DNA of 64,000 nt, from contig NC_077227.1 in NCBI RefSeq assembly GCF_027887165.1, forward strand, positions 77,940,988-78,004,987, written 5' to 3'. The notes below the pieces were generated by a model. It saw only the letters and a list, made by a program, of their open reading frames with translations, was not told the origin of the DNA and ran no database searches. The position numbers and the translations under genes are program-made. The first letter of the stretch is position 1, and every line of letters begins with the position of its first letter. Origin of the DNA: Monodelphis domestica. Lineage: Eukaryota > Chordata > Mammalia > Didelphimorphia > Didelphidae. This document shows, piece by piece, positions 1 to 10,649 of the stretch.

Positions 1-55
1 CAGCGGGTAGAATAAGGAGCATCAAAAAGAAGTTTCAAAGAGGCAAATTTTGGTG

Positions 56-205
56 AAGCAGCTAAATGATTCAGTGGATTGAGAACCAGACCCAGAGACA
101 GGAGATCATGGGTTCAAATCTGGCCTTAGACTCTTCCTAGCTGGGTGACTTGGAGCAAGTCACCTAGCCATACTTCCATGTGACAAAAATATCAAAGTAA
201 AAAGA
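56..205 (+). repeat. Marsupial tRNA-derived SINE
   Basis: GCAGCTAAATGATTCAGTGG with box-B-like GGTTCAAATCTGG. An aged copy inside ZFYVE27. Confidence 0.7.
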
Positions 206-1007
206 GAAGTTCTCTCTCACTCACTCCCAACCTATAGGTTTTCTACCACTCATTAATATAGGAAGCCCACTTCAGCCCTCCAAACCAGTTCTTACCCTCA
301 TTCAGAGTTAGGAAGAGGAAATTGAGGCCCAGGCAGGTCAGCAAAGAACACACTGGTGTCTGCCACCTACAACACAGAAAACCTCAATCAGTAAAGATGG
401 TGTTCCATTCTCTCCCATAGAAAAAGGAGGCAAATCCTGTCAGTACCACACAGTCAGCAAGAAGCAGAGGCCACATGAGATGGAAGAGGGATGCTAAATG
501 ATGAATAGATAATGAGCAGGCTTTTCCTCTAGGCAAGTAACTGGGTTGTCAGTAAGTAAAGGGGATGAGGAGGATTCTGTAGGAAACAAGTCACATACTA
601 ATCCTTTTGATGTGAAGAATGACCAGTTCAGAGGGACAAGAGCAGGGGTGCTTCTTCTGGGGGACTGTGAGTAGATTTCAGAGGTTCCACAAAGTTGGAA
701 GGGGAAAAAAATTACATCTTTCTTTTTAAACACCAGCGCAGACTCTACCAAAGTGCAACTGTAAACATATTCAACCTGTTTTGTTTGATGGCTTCAAAAT
801 GTCTACGGATATAATCTATTCAAATGTGGACCACAGGATGCCCCCTGCAATTCAGAATTTCATAATTCTGTGAAGGCAGATTTTATCATCTTCCTGAATC
901 GAAGAGCTCTGGGTAGGTGAATTAGGAGTACCTGGAAACATACCATGAGTTGTATGAATCTCCTTTAGAAAGAAGTTCAGTTTCAGTAAAGGAAAAAAAA
1001 AGACTCA

Positions 1008-1257
1008 GGGGGCAGCTAGGTGGCATAGTAGATTGAGAAGCCAGACCTGAAGTTGGTAGGACCTAAATTCAAATCTGGTCTCAGACAGTTCCTAGCTGTA
1101 TGACCCTGGGAAAATCACTTAATCCTCATTGTCTAGCCCTTACCATTCTTCTATCTTGGAATTAATAAACAGTCTTGATTACAAGACAGAAGGTCAGGGC
1201 TTTTTGTGGGATTTTTTGGTGGTTTGGTTTTTTTGTAAGGGTTAAAAAAAAAAAAGA
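1008..1257 (+). repeat. Marsupial SINE with target duplication
   Basis: GGGGCAGCTAGGTGGCATAG to an A-rich tail, flanked by AAAAGACTCAG at about 997-1007 and 1258-1270. Confidence 0.8.
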
Positions 1258-2159
1258 AAAAGACTCAGAAGAGCAAGAGATTTGCCACATGATCTCTTGC
1301 TTGTGAGTAGAGTACTCAGTGCCCAGCAGAGAGAAAGAGTGTGTGAAAAGAAGCTAAGAGATGGCAGATAAAAGCAATAAAAAATATGAAAAGTCAGTTA
1401 AGAATGATTAGTCTTACAATGGTCTTTTAAAAAATCATTTATTCTATCTAATTGGATTTTTTCTCATTTTTCCAAATATATAAAGTTAATTCACCTGCCT
1501 TTATGTAAATATCCTTTTCTTGGGGGGGAAAAAAGCTTGAGACTCTCCGTAATGTTGTTTCTCTACAAGCTGCACCTGAAATCTGGCCACTGTCTAAGAG
1601 TCTAAATCTTTAATCAATCCCCACTAAAGATTGCTAACGGTTAACAAGGGTATAGGAGATAGAAAATAAGAAGACTCTTTGGAACTAACCCTGAAACCCC
1701 CAACTTCTTTATGGTGTGAAAAAACACTATACTCCCTCTCAGGTCACCCTGTTGTTAAAGTTTCTTCCATGCTAACTTCCCCCTTTAAAAAGACTTTTGT
1801 GGTGACTTGGCTACTACCTACAGGAAAGGCTTTTCACAGAAGAGTGGCCATTTAGGAAACCATAGCCAATTTCACGGATCTGATGTCATGACTACAGACC
1901 AAGGTCAAAACCTTTCACCACCAAGTGCTCATTAGTAGCAAAGGAACAAAAGTGCCAAAGAACAAGCTTATCTCTATGTACTCAGACTCCCAAAGGTACA
2001 GAAAGCAGACTCCTATAGACTTGGGTGGGTTTTTTTTTTTTTAAACCCAGGATCCATCTTTAAACAATCTCTCCACATCCCCAATTTTATTTCTCTTGGA
2101 GGGAGAAAAAAAAGAATCCACTAAAATACATTAATATGCTATGTTGCATACTGCCTCTC

Positions 2160-2283
2160 CTACTAGACTGTGAGCTCCTTGAGATCAAGGACTGTGTCCT
2201 GCATTCCTATGAATGCTCATTACTAAGCACGGTGCCTTGCACATAATATAGGTGCTTAATAAATGCCTCCTGACTAAATGATT
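2160..2283 (+). mobile_element. L2 3' UTR fragment
   Basis: GACTGTGAGCTCCTTGAGAT to GTGCTTAATAAATGCC, the usual L2 3' end. Within ZFYVE27, downstream of its coding exon. Confidence 0.65.
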
Positions 2284-2430
2284 TAGACTAAAGCAGGCTA
2301 CATGGCTTCAGTACCCAGAACAAGGACTGAAATCTAAGCTGTTGTGATATTCAGCCCAGGTTTATGAATGGCCATTGCAACAAAGTATGGAAGCAGAATG
2401 TCTAGGAGTCCAGATTCATGAAGATCATAC

Positions 2431-2576
2431 CTGAGCAAGTAGAGGATCCCATCAAATGCATCCTTGAGAGGCTCTAAGTAGACTACAAGTCTCTTATAAA
2501 ACAGGACCAAGTTGAAGAGGTCAAGCACTGGAGGTTTAGGTGGGGCAGGTGGAGAATCAGGTTGGGCCTCAGGCAT
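2431..2576 (-). CDS. ZFYVE27: ZFYVE27 (protrudin) first coding exon, partial gene
   Basis: Encodes the N-terminus of protrudin, an ER-anchored FYVE protein that drives endosome movement and neurite outgrowth; this part belongs to the Rab11-binding region. The frame reads MPEAQPDSPP, then LDLFNLVLFYKRL and YLEPLKDAFDGILYLL, which lines up closely with human protrudin from its second Met onward. The exon gives 48 codons plus two bases (AG) and ends at a good donor (CTCAG then GTATGA, with G at 2431). I start at the ATG at 2576 because it has a good context (GCC before it) and the codon matching human Met1 is ACG (2627-2625). The hairpin/TM helices and FYVE finger lie left of the window. A likely acceptor is at 2633-2634 (TTAAG), after a pyrimidine-rich stretch. 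MARVELD1 lies upstream on the same strand, as in human. Identity is confident; the start is less so. Confidence 0.9.
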
Positions 2577-2632
2577 GGCAATGAGTGCCCCCTCTGGCCC
2601 ACACCCCTCTTCTTCTAGTGCCTTCGTCCTTC
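2577..2632 (-). other. ZFYVE27: ZFYVE27 exon 2 upstream portion (5' UTR or N-terminal extension)
   Basis: Between the putative acceptor and the ATG at 2576 the same frame stays open and reads LEEEGCGPEGALIA. This matches the human residues SEREGSGPELSPSV that precede the second Met. The codon aligned with human Met1 is ACG. An in-frame TAA straddles the acceptor (2636-2634). The stretch is therefore either 5' UTR that was once coding, or an N-terminus started at a non-AUG codon. Confidence 0.6.
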
Positions 2633-2704
2633 CTTAAGTCAAAGTGGAAACAGTAGACGCCAAAATGTTAACAAGGGAAGGAGGGGACAAAGAAAAAAGA
2701 TAGG

Positions 2705-2855
2705 AGGGAGCAGTTAGGTGGCTTAGTGGATAGAAAACCAGGCCCAGATACTTCCTCATTGCCAGCCCTTACTGACCTCTTCTGCCTTAGAACAAGAAAC
2801 CAAGACACAGTATTGATTCTAAGATGGAAGATAAGGGTTATTAAAAAAAAAATCT
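2705..2855 (+). repeat. Marsupial SINE, internally deleted
   Basis: GGAGCAGTTAGGTGGCTTAG to AAGATGGAAGATAAGGG. It lies in ZFYVE27 intron 1. Confidence 0.7.
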
Positions 2856-3739
2856 GATGATTCCTCTAGACATTCCATTTTCTACTCACAGATACTGATA
2901 GTTTTCTACTCTTACTCCTCTAAAGGATAACCTATTAACTTCCTGAGACTTCTGTCACGACCTCAAACCATAATTCTTCTTTTATGAAGTTCAAAGAGAA
3001 CTTACTCCCTCAAATCCTTTCTGTAGAGAAGAGCTTAGTCCACCAAATATAGCCCTTTTTCCCCAATTCCAAAATCCCAGATTCCTCCCACAATCCAGCA
3101 CATCACCTTCCTGACTATCTTAGGGGCTGAATCAGAATAGGTTTAAAAATAGAATTAAAAAATAAAACACTTAACTATAAAAATCCCACCAGTCACTACC
3201 AATTGGCTGGGGGTTGGGAGGCAGAACACAACTATACAGCTGGTCCCTCTCCCTTAGGGAGAATATCAAAGTAAAAAGAGCACTGGAAAAGAAGCCCCTG
3301 AAGGCTGAGTTCCATCTTGACTGATCAAGAGAATATCAAAAGCTGGAAGGTGTCAGTTTAAAAATCATCTAGTTTAGGCGTCCTTGAACTTGCCTTGATA
3401 ATATTTTGATAACTAGTTCAACAGAATTGGTTTCTTGTGTAATACTAAGCATTTTATTCTTTCCATTTAAGAACATTTTTCCAGAGCTTCACCAGGCTGC
3501 CAGAAGGGGCCCATGCCCTCCCAAAAAATAGTTTAAGAAGTGATCGAATCCAATCCCTTAATAGAGGTTAAATTACTTTTCAAACAAAGGTCACTTGGGT
3601 AGCAAACACTAGAGGCAGAATTCAAACCCAGGGCCAGTGACTCCCAATTCAGTGGTCATCCTCAAATATGTTTTAGGAGCCCTTCTACCCTGTGCATCCA
3701 TTCTTATCAAAAGGCAGACACACCAGATCATCCCTAAGG

Positions 3740-4400
3740 TCCCGCCGGCGCTATCCCCTAACAATGGCGGGGTCCTTCCTCCACGGATCCCGTGCAGCCT
3801 CCCAGGCCCCCAGCCGAGCCGAGCCGAGCACAGGGAGACAAGCGGGGGGAGGGGGAAGAGGGGAAGAGCATGCCCAGACTCTAGGCCCGCCGCAGGTGAG
3901 AAGACCGGGATGGCGAAGGAAGGGAAAGAGGACCCTGCCAAGAGCCTGAGCCCCACGTACCCGACCTGCGGGCGGCCGGGACGCCCTGTCTACGATTCTC
4001 GAGATCGGGACCGGGACCCGGGTCACACCCGGGTCCGGTGGGGGGCGACCAGGTCAAGTGCACAGCCCCCCACTCCCGGGGCTCAGTATCTTCAGTCCAG
4101 CGAAAATCCTGTCATTGCTTCCGGAAACCATTCCGAAACTGGCGTTCACGCAGCGTGCGCCTTGACATCATCACGTAGACACCGCCTCCTCCCCACCCAT
4201 GGAAGGGAGGCGTGGCCATATAGGGACACGCCTCCCCATATACACAGACCCTTTTTTTCATAACTCCGTACATCTGGAAGCTCCTGGAGGCAATGCGCCT
4301 GCGCATGTCTCCCCTAGGGCCCTTGTGTTTCTAAGCAACCTTCCTCTGGTTTGGAGTGACGTCACCAGGACGCCGGACCGGCTCCTTTCTGGTCTCATTT
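3740..4400 (-). promoter_or_regulatory. ZFYVE27: ZFYVE27 CpG-rich promoter and first exon region
   Basis: A sharp rise in G+C and CpG stands out from an AT-rich, CpG-poor background, 1.2-1.8 kb upstream of the ZFYVE27 coding exon. It holds an ETS-type site CTTCCGG at 4118-4124, a CArG-like CCATATAGGG at 4216-4225, several GC/CACCC boxes and a perfect CRE at 4357-4364. A non-coding exon 1 is expected here, but its donor is not clear: candidates near 3960-3975 on the minus strand are weak. Open frames in this block (for example 3637-4263 plus) look like by-products of GC richness. Confidence 0.75.
4357..4364. promoter_or_regulatory. Palindromic cAMP response element
   Basis: Perfect TGACGTCA in the CpG-rich promoter of ZFYVE27, the full CREB/ATF site. 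It sits at the upstream edge of the island, where it could act on ZFYVE27 or an unannotated divergent transcript. Confidence 0.7.
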
Positions 4401-4592
4401 AACATTGGAATCAATGATGGAGGGGTAAGCTCAACACAGAAAAGGGTCCCAGAGGTCTTCTAGTCCCAAATCCTCCCTTTTTACTTGCTTACTGATGTCT
4501 TTTAACATCACATTCGCTTCTAAATCTTTTAGACCTCCCCAATTTTGTAACAAAGATTAAAAGTCTTGGGGGGGGGCTAGGGAGGGAAGGGG

Positions 4593-4790
4593 TGCCTCAG
4601 CTAGGTAGTTCAATGGATTGAGAGCCTTGCCTAGAGATGGGAGGTCCTGGATTCAAATATGGCTTCAGACACTTCTGTGTGACCTTGGGTGAGTCACTCA
4701 ACACCAATTAACTAGCTCTTTTCTCTTCTGCCTTGGAAGCAATACATAGTATTGATTCTAAAATAGGAGGTAAAAGTTTAAAAAAGAAAA
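4593..4790 (+). repeat. Marsupial SINE upstream of the ZFYVE27 promoter
   Basis: TCAGCTAGGTAGTTCAATGG to AATAGGAGGTAAAAG. Confidence 0.75.
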
Positions 4791-4984
4791 AATGTTTGGG
4801 AGGGAGGAAGGGAAAGAGGGAAAGGGAGGAGCAGTTTATCAAAACCAACCCACACATCTACAATAACCCATCCCCATAGTCCTTCAATAACTGCAGTCTT
4901 TTGGAGAATACTAGTCTGGTTTGAACTCAGGTCTTCCTTACTCCAGTCCCTGAACTCTACCCACTGTACTACCTGCCTGCCCCC

Positions 4985-5190
4985 CTCAAATAATAACAGC
5001 TAGCATATATAAAGCACTTACAGGTTTACTTTACATATAGTATCTCGTGTGATTCTCCCTACAATCCCTTAACAGTACGTTCTTTAGAAATGAAGATTCA
5101 GGAAAGTTAAATGACTTGCCCAGCTCAAAAGTGTCTTGAGGACTAGAAGAATTCAAACCTTCCTGAGTCCAAGTCCATCAGGCTCTGATC
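4985..5190 (-). repeat. MIR/Ther-type CORE-SINE, antisense
   Basis: AATAACAGCTAGCATATATA to GACTTGCCCAGCTCAAAAG, an antisense CORE-SINE. Confidence 0.55.
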
Positions 5191-5299
5191 TAAACCAAGT
5201 CAATGCCAGCCCACTCAAAGATTTTGTCTTTTACTCTCTTATTAGAGTTATCATCATGTATTTTGTTTTATGGTGTGTCCCCAGGTATCAGCTCCCCTG

Positions 5300-5420
5300 T
5301 TGCACTGTAAGCTCTGTGCAGACTATCCTATTTATCTTTGTTTCTACCTCATTTTGAGTGGCAGCAGCACACTGGCTGCCTCAAACCTAAAGGCTTCATA
5401 AATATTTGTTGAATTGAACA
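5300..5420 (+). mobile_element. L2 3' UTR fragment
   Basis: TGCACTGTAAGCTCTGTGCA to AAATATTTGTTGAATTGAAC, an L2 3' end. Confidence 0.5.
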
Positions 5421-5486
5421 TTTGCTGAATTTCACTTCTCCAACAGATGGCAACCTCATCCTTTCAGAAAACTGGGATGTAAGGTA

Positions 5487-5489
<3 letters not shown>

Positions 5490-5549
<60 letters not shown>
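5490..5549. repeat. (TG)n microsatellite
   Basis: 60 bp of uninterrupted TG. Confidence 0.97.
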
Positions 5550-5550
<1 letters not shown>

Positions 5551-5595
5551 TCTAAAGAGAGGACTAAAGATTATATATCATTTGGCTGCCCAATA

Positions 5596-5800
5596 AGAGG
5601 CAGGTCAGTGTAGTAGATACAATCTTGTGGTACACTTTGAATCAGAAGACCCAGGTTCCAGTCCCACCACAAGCACTGACTAGATGTGTAATCAGGGGTA
5701 AGTCTCTCAAAGCCTCTGTTTCCTCTTCTGTAAAATGGCATAATACTTACAATACCTTCTTTTCAGGGTTGTTGTAAGAAAAGAGCTTTGTAAACCTTTA
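5596..5800 (+). repeat. MIR-type CORE-SINE
   Basis: GAATCAGAAGACCCAGG, TCTGTTTCCTCTTCTGTAAA and GGGTTGTTGTAAG, in the MIR order. Confidence 0.6.
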
Positions 5801-5884
5801 AGTCTTACCAAAAAATGAAAACTTTTTTGATGCCATCTAGAAATACTTGTGCAGCATGTACATTTAGATATTTTTAATCTTTGT

Positions 5885-6110
5885 GTTGGGGGATAGAAGG
5901 AATAGAGTGCCAGCCCTAGAGGCAGAAAGACCTAAGTTCAAATCTGACCTCAGATACTTCCTAGCTGTGTGACCCTAGTTGCTTCACCTTGTTTACCTCA
6001 ATTTCATCACTATAAAATGAGCTAGAGAAGGAAATGGCAAACAGTTAAGAAAACCTCAGATGAAGATTTGGACATGACTGAAACGACTGAACATCAATAA
6101 TGGTCTTTAA
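5885..6110 (+). repeat. Longer MAR-type SINE
   Basis: The SINE head is followed by the second-domain text GGAAATGGCAAACAGTTAAG and a GACTGAACATCAATAA end. It stops just before the fossil LTR element. Confidence 0.65.
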
Positions 6111-6133
6111 GTCAGTATGGTGTATTTGAATAA

Positions 6134-6471
6134 TGTAAAAATAGACTCGAACTCTGGACTTCAATCCCCACAAGCCCTTGTTCCACTTCCCCAGAATGCT
6201 TTGCATTCTCATGTGGGCCGAGATCGAGAAGGGATTTAAGCTGATTGCAAAGGCTTTTGTGTTTCTCTTTTGGACTTCCGTTTTGGAGCAGATGCAGCTC
6301 TTCCATGATGTGAGATTATCTTGTCTAGGCCTCTCTGGCCTAGGCATGTGTTTCTTATCCTGTATTTTCTTTAATCCTTAAACTTCAATAAACCTCATAA
6401 AATATAATACTCCTTGCAGAGAGAAACTAATTTCTACCTGCCTCAGTCTCCCCTAAATTTTAATCTTTACA
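6134..6471 (+). repeat. 5' LTR of the fossil element
   Basis: 338 bp, starts TGTAAAAATAGACTCG and ends CTTTACA, with AATAAA at 6387-6392. The bases just after it (TTGGCGTAACCACTT) sit where a primer-binding site belongs. Confidence 0.8.
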
Positions 6472-6643
6472 GTTGGCGTAACCACTTCGGGAAAACGAAA
6501 TATCTCAATCTTCTGATTCTTTTCTGATCTTTAGTTAATCTTTAATATCTAGTGCCTAGAAATTTTTTTTTGATCCATGTTTCTCTGGCCGAGGTTTTTT
6601 TTACCCCTGCAAAGCTGCTGCTTGTTCCAGCCATTAGCTCCCA

Positions 6644-6645
<2 letters not shown>

Positions 6646-6725
<80 letters not shown>
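6646..6725 (+). repeat. (CCTG)20 tetranucleotide array
   Basis: Twenty uninterrupted CCTG units just inside the 5' LTR. All overlapping open frames (PACLPACL and the complement) are artefacts of the repeat. Confidence 0.95.
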
Positions 6726-7167
6726 CCGCTGCCATCCGCTCGAACGGCTGCTTCTCCCTGCCTGCAGACCTGTTTGCAGTTTGCGGCTCACCTGCCCACC
6801 CCAGCTGGCCGTTCCACTCCTGGCCCTGCTTGTCTGTGCTCTGGCTCCGGCCCTGCACACCCCAGCGGTCTTTCTCTCGCTCACCTGGCCCACCTGATTC
6901 AACCAAGATTGCAATCACCTGGTGACCTGCCTGCCCAACAAACTCTAGCCTTGGAGCAGATTCACTCAGCTGGTAACTATTGGCCACATGGGCGGATGGT
7001 AGCAGGGGAGAGAGAAAAGGGAGGAGAATAAACAGACCTTTTCAAGCGGGAACTTAAAAAGCAATGGGCTGTTTAAAAGAATACCTTTTGACTGTTCTGG
7101 TCATTTCATTGATTTCACCTGTGTGCCAGAAGAAAGATTCAGCCCAAAGATTCAACTTTAACTTTGG

Positions 7168-7345
7168 GGAGGCAAATGGGTGGCTCAGCGAACTGAGAGC
7201 CAGACCTAAAGACATGCGGTCCTGGGTTAAAATCTGGCCTCAGATACTTCCCAGCTGTGGGGCCCTTAGCAGATCCCTTAAACCCCATTGCCTAGCCCTT
7301 ACCACTCTGCCTTCTGACAATAGGCATCTAAATGGATAATTAAAA
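7168..7345 (+). repeat. Marsupial SINE inside the fossil LTR element
   Basis: GGCAAATGGGTGGCTCAGCG to an A/C-rich tail. Confidence 0.7.
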
Positions 7346-9541
7346 ACAACAAACAAAAAACAAGGAACTTTAAAGACTGGAGGTTGTATATTCTAAGGTA
7401 TTCCAGACTCCAATGGTTTATACAAATCTCTGTATTTCTAAGGTTTAACTTTGTGATTTTTAAATTCATATATTACTGGATTCAATATTATTCTGTTATA
7501 CTGTTCATTTTAATGTACTGAGTTAACTACTTTAAAATTCTGTTGTTTTTCCCCTATAACTATTGAACAAATATTATTGAATAAGCCCATATATGAAAAA
7601 AACAGTTTTTCTATTTTTGCCTTTGTAAATTGTCACATAGAGGATAGATGGACTTCAGAACTGGTTACAATTGTATAACAACCTTTGGAAGATTTAATGT
7701 GCTAAATATCTCAACTGATTTTAAGGGTTTTTTAAATATGATTTTTGTAATTTTTTTTAACAATCTCTGGTCATTTTTGCCTGCCCCTACCACGAGGTAA
7801 GGCCCATTACAGTAGCTGAAGTGAAATACATTTTATAACCCCCAACCTTCCCGCATTTCTAAATATGTGAATGGAAGTTGGGGCAGTTAATCTCAGGGCA
7901 TTTGTACCCCTAAAAAGCCTCCAAAAAAGGAGCATCCCTTTATTTATACTCTTCAGCTCACTATTTTACTTCTACCAGAATGAGATTTCTTGATTATGTT
8001 CTTAACTCAAGATGAGTTTTACTTTGTTTAAAAATATGTTTATTACCAAAGTTGAAAGATTGCTACGTTTGTAAAAAAAAAAAAAATTTGACAGATGTCC
8101 ATCAATTCATAGTTTTTTTTAAATGCCATACAGCAACTTATGTGAAATATGATAGTGTGTTTGTTTGCTATTATAATTAATTGGGCTATTGAGAAGTTTG
8201 GGGATATTGATATCTACATATTTGTAATACTGTTCAATTCATTTGTCATACTCACAGTAGAGCATGGCCAGACATGAAGAGGAAATAGATCTCATTTTTG
8301 GTGAGAAAGCCTTGTAATCTTTATTTTCTTAGCTGACACAGAGTGTCAATGATTATAAGCTACATTTTTGAATTTTTTAAAGCTCTTTTATTATTATATT
8401 TTTCTTGCATGTGCAATATACTTTTTCAGTTTTTTTCTCTCTTTTTTATATTTGAAGCACATGTCACCAGGATTAAGATTTTCTTTAACCTTTTGATTTT
8501 TCAGTACTACAAGTTTAAGATACATTTGCCAATGCATACCCCAAAAAAAGCTTGTGACTATAAAAACAATGCCACTAATTATTTAAATAAATTATGGGAC
8601 TTTGCTTAATGATTCTGTCTGATTCCAGGACAAGATATACACACAAGAGCCATTGCACAGAGCCAAAGAAAAGCTAATCCAGGATGGATTGATGCACTTC
8701 TAGGCCAATACAAAGATCTTGAACCTAGTGTGAAGACTCAAGGTTACTGTGTTTAACATTGTTAGACATAGGCTTTCCTTGTGTCCACACTCACTCTGAA
8801 AATACTCACAGACGAGTATCCCCGAAACCTTGGCTCCTATAATCTGGTCCCCTTTTCTGCCTCTCATAGTGTGGTACCTTTCTGTGGTCCTGGCTACTTA
8901 CTGAGTAAATGCATCATTGCTTAGATCATTTTGATTGGGCCCTGATAGAAGGACCTGTTATAGATTTATTTTTCTTTTACTTGGAATTTTTACACATAAA
9001 ACTTTGATAGTCTATATTTTCATCCAGAAATTTTTCTTTTTTTATTTGGATTTTTCTGATATCTTTTTAATATCTCTTGCCAATTGATTCATATACCTCA
9101 TACCTCAGCCATGCATCCCTAAGTGATCCTGTTTTTTTAATCACCCTCTTAATGGGAGAATGTAAGAAATATTATTATTTTAAATTGCAAAGTTTAAATT
9201 CCTTTTGAGAAGAATTTTAGGTAAAGAAGATGCTACCTCTCTGAATCCAGAAACTGAACTGTTGGAGAAGATACCATGAAGAAGCCTCCAAACCAGACAG
9301 CTGCACAAAAATTGAACTTTGGGTGTGGTTGATTGAACATTTATTTGTATGAATACTTTCATGCCAAAGGGGACTGCCCCCTAACCGGCTTTTTGTCAAT
9401 GCGTTCAGCAATTATTGGTTTTGTTTTTTTTTCTCTTATCCTTATCTTATTATATTAAATTACTGTAATGTTTAAGTTGATTATGTTTTCATGATCCTTT
9501 TTGGTGAAACTTGTCTCCCCAATAACGATCAAATGGTGGAA

Positions 9542-9887
9542 TGTAAAAATAGACTCGAACTCTGGACTTCAATCCCCACAAGCCCTTGCTCCACTTCCCC
9601 AGAATGCTTTGTATTCTCACGTGGGCTGAGATCGAGAAGGGATTTAAGCTGATTGCAAAGGCTTTTGTGTCTCTCTTTTGGACTTCCGTTTTGGAGCAGA
9701 CACGGCTCTTCCATGATGTGAGATTATCTTATCTAGGCCTCTCTGGCCTAGATAAGGCCTCTCTGGTTTCTTATCCTGTATTTTCTTTAATCCTTAATCT
9801 TCAATAAACCTCATAAAATATAATACTCCTTGCAGAGAGAAACTAATTTCTACCTGCCTCAGTCTCCCCTAAATTTTAATCTTTACA
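9542..9887 (+). repeat. 3' LTR of the fossil element
   Basis: 346 bp, near-identical to the copy at 6134-6471, with a short local expansion around the CTAGGCCTCTCTGG motif. Confidence 0.8.
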
Positions 9888-9894
9888 ATAATCA

Positions 9895-10060
9895 CAGGAT
9901 CTTATGAGTCAAAGGTCCAAGGTTTAAATCCTGGCTCTGATAGTGACTGACTACCTGTGTGACCTTAGTGTAGATAGTTACCCTCTCTGGGAATTAGTTT
10001 CCTCATCTATAAAGAGAGGGGGTTACTATATTCCCTTCCAGCTCTAAAATCCTATAATTA
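9895..10060 (+). repeat. MIR-type CORE-SINE
   Basis: CAAGGTTTAAATCCTGGC and AGTTTCCTCATCTATAAAG, abutting the fossil element's target duplication. Confidence 0.55.
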
Positions 10061-10249
10061 TATTGTTATAAAGATTTTTCCCCACTTTGTTGCTTCCCTT
10101 CTCATTCTGGTTGCATTGATTTTGTTTGTACAAAGGCTTTTTAATTTAATGTAACAAAATTAATTTATTTTACATGTTATAATTTTTTCTAACTCTTTAA
10201 ATCCTATAATTATAAAGAGGCAAGGAAATGAGGATTAAATCAGAAGTTG

Positions 10250-10640
10250 TTCAGTTGTTTTTCAGTTATGTCCAACTCTCTGTGACCCCATTTAAAGTTT
10301 TCTTGGCAAAGATACTAGAGTGGTATGTCATTTCCTTCTCCAGCTTATTATACAGATAAGGAACTGAGGGAAACAAGGTTAAGTGACTTGCCCAAGATCA
10401 CACATCCAGAAAATGTCTGAGGTCAGATTTGAACTCTGAATGATGACCTGACTCCATGCCTGGTACTCCCTCCTTCCACTGCACTACCAGGCAGGACCAG
10501 GTTTCAAATCTTAGCTGCTATTTACTATGTCTGTGACTTTGGGCAAGTCATTCAACCACTATAGGCCTTAATTTCCTCATCTGTAAAATAAAGCATTGGT
10601 CTAGATGACTTCTAAGGTCTCTCCTAGCTCTAAATCTATG
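10250..10640. repeat. MAR-type SINE (antisense) followed by MIR (sense)
   Basis: 10252-10490 is a reverse MAR-type SINE (GTCCAACTCTCTGTGACCCC to the box-B complement TTTGAACTC). 10495-10640 is a forward MIR (TTTCCTCATCTGTAAAATAA). Confidence 0.6.
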
Positions 10641-10649
10641 ATTCTAATA

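Larger units (their letters stand above)
6472..9541 (+). other. Interior of the fossil LTR element
   Basis: GC-rich near the 5' LTR (6600-6960), then AT-rich with no coding signal on either strand. It holds the CCTG array and a plus-strand SINE at about 7168-7345. Confidence 0.6.
6134..9887 (+). mobile_element. Fossil LTR element, two LTRs, ERV1-like, non-coding interior
   Basis: Two direct repeats (6134-6471 and 9542-9887), both TG...CA, flank about 3.1 kb. The element is bounded by a 4-bp duplication ATAA (6130-6133 and 9888-9891), as for class I elements. Each LTR has AATAAA. The LTRs differ at about 3% of positions plus one short indel, so the insertion is young, probably some millions of years old (inference from typical mammalian rates). 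The interior has no recognisable gag, pro, pol or env, contains a (CCTG)20 array and a SINE, and looks like a non-autonomous or largely degraded element. Confidence 0.75.

Noticed and set aside
494-751. 85-codon minus frame as a possible second ZFYVE27 exon
   Set aside because: It does not match protrudin after the LLR boundary and has no suitable splice sites.
3637-4263. 208-codon plus-strand frame at the ZFYVE27 CpG island
   Set aside because: Composition is typical of CpG-island noise, with no homology seen and competing frames on both strands.
6549-7031. PACLPACL and AGRQAGRQ frames
   Set aside because: They are translations of the CCTG array within a non-coding fossil element.
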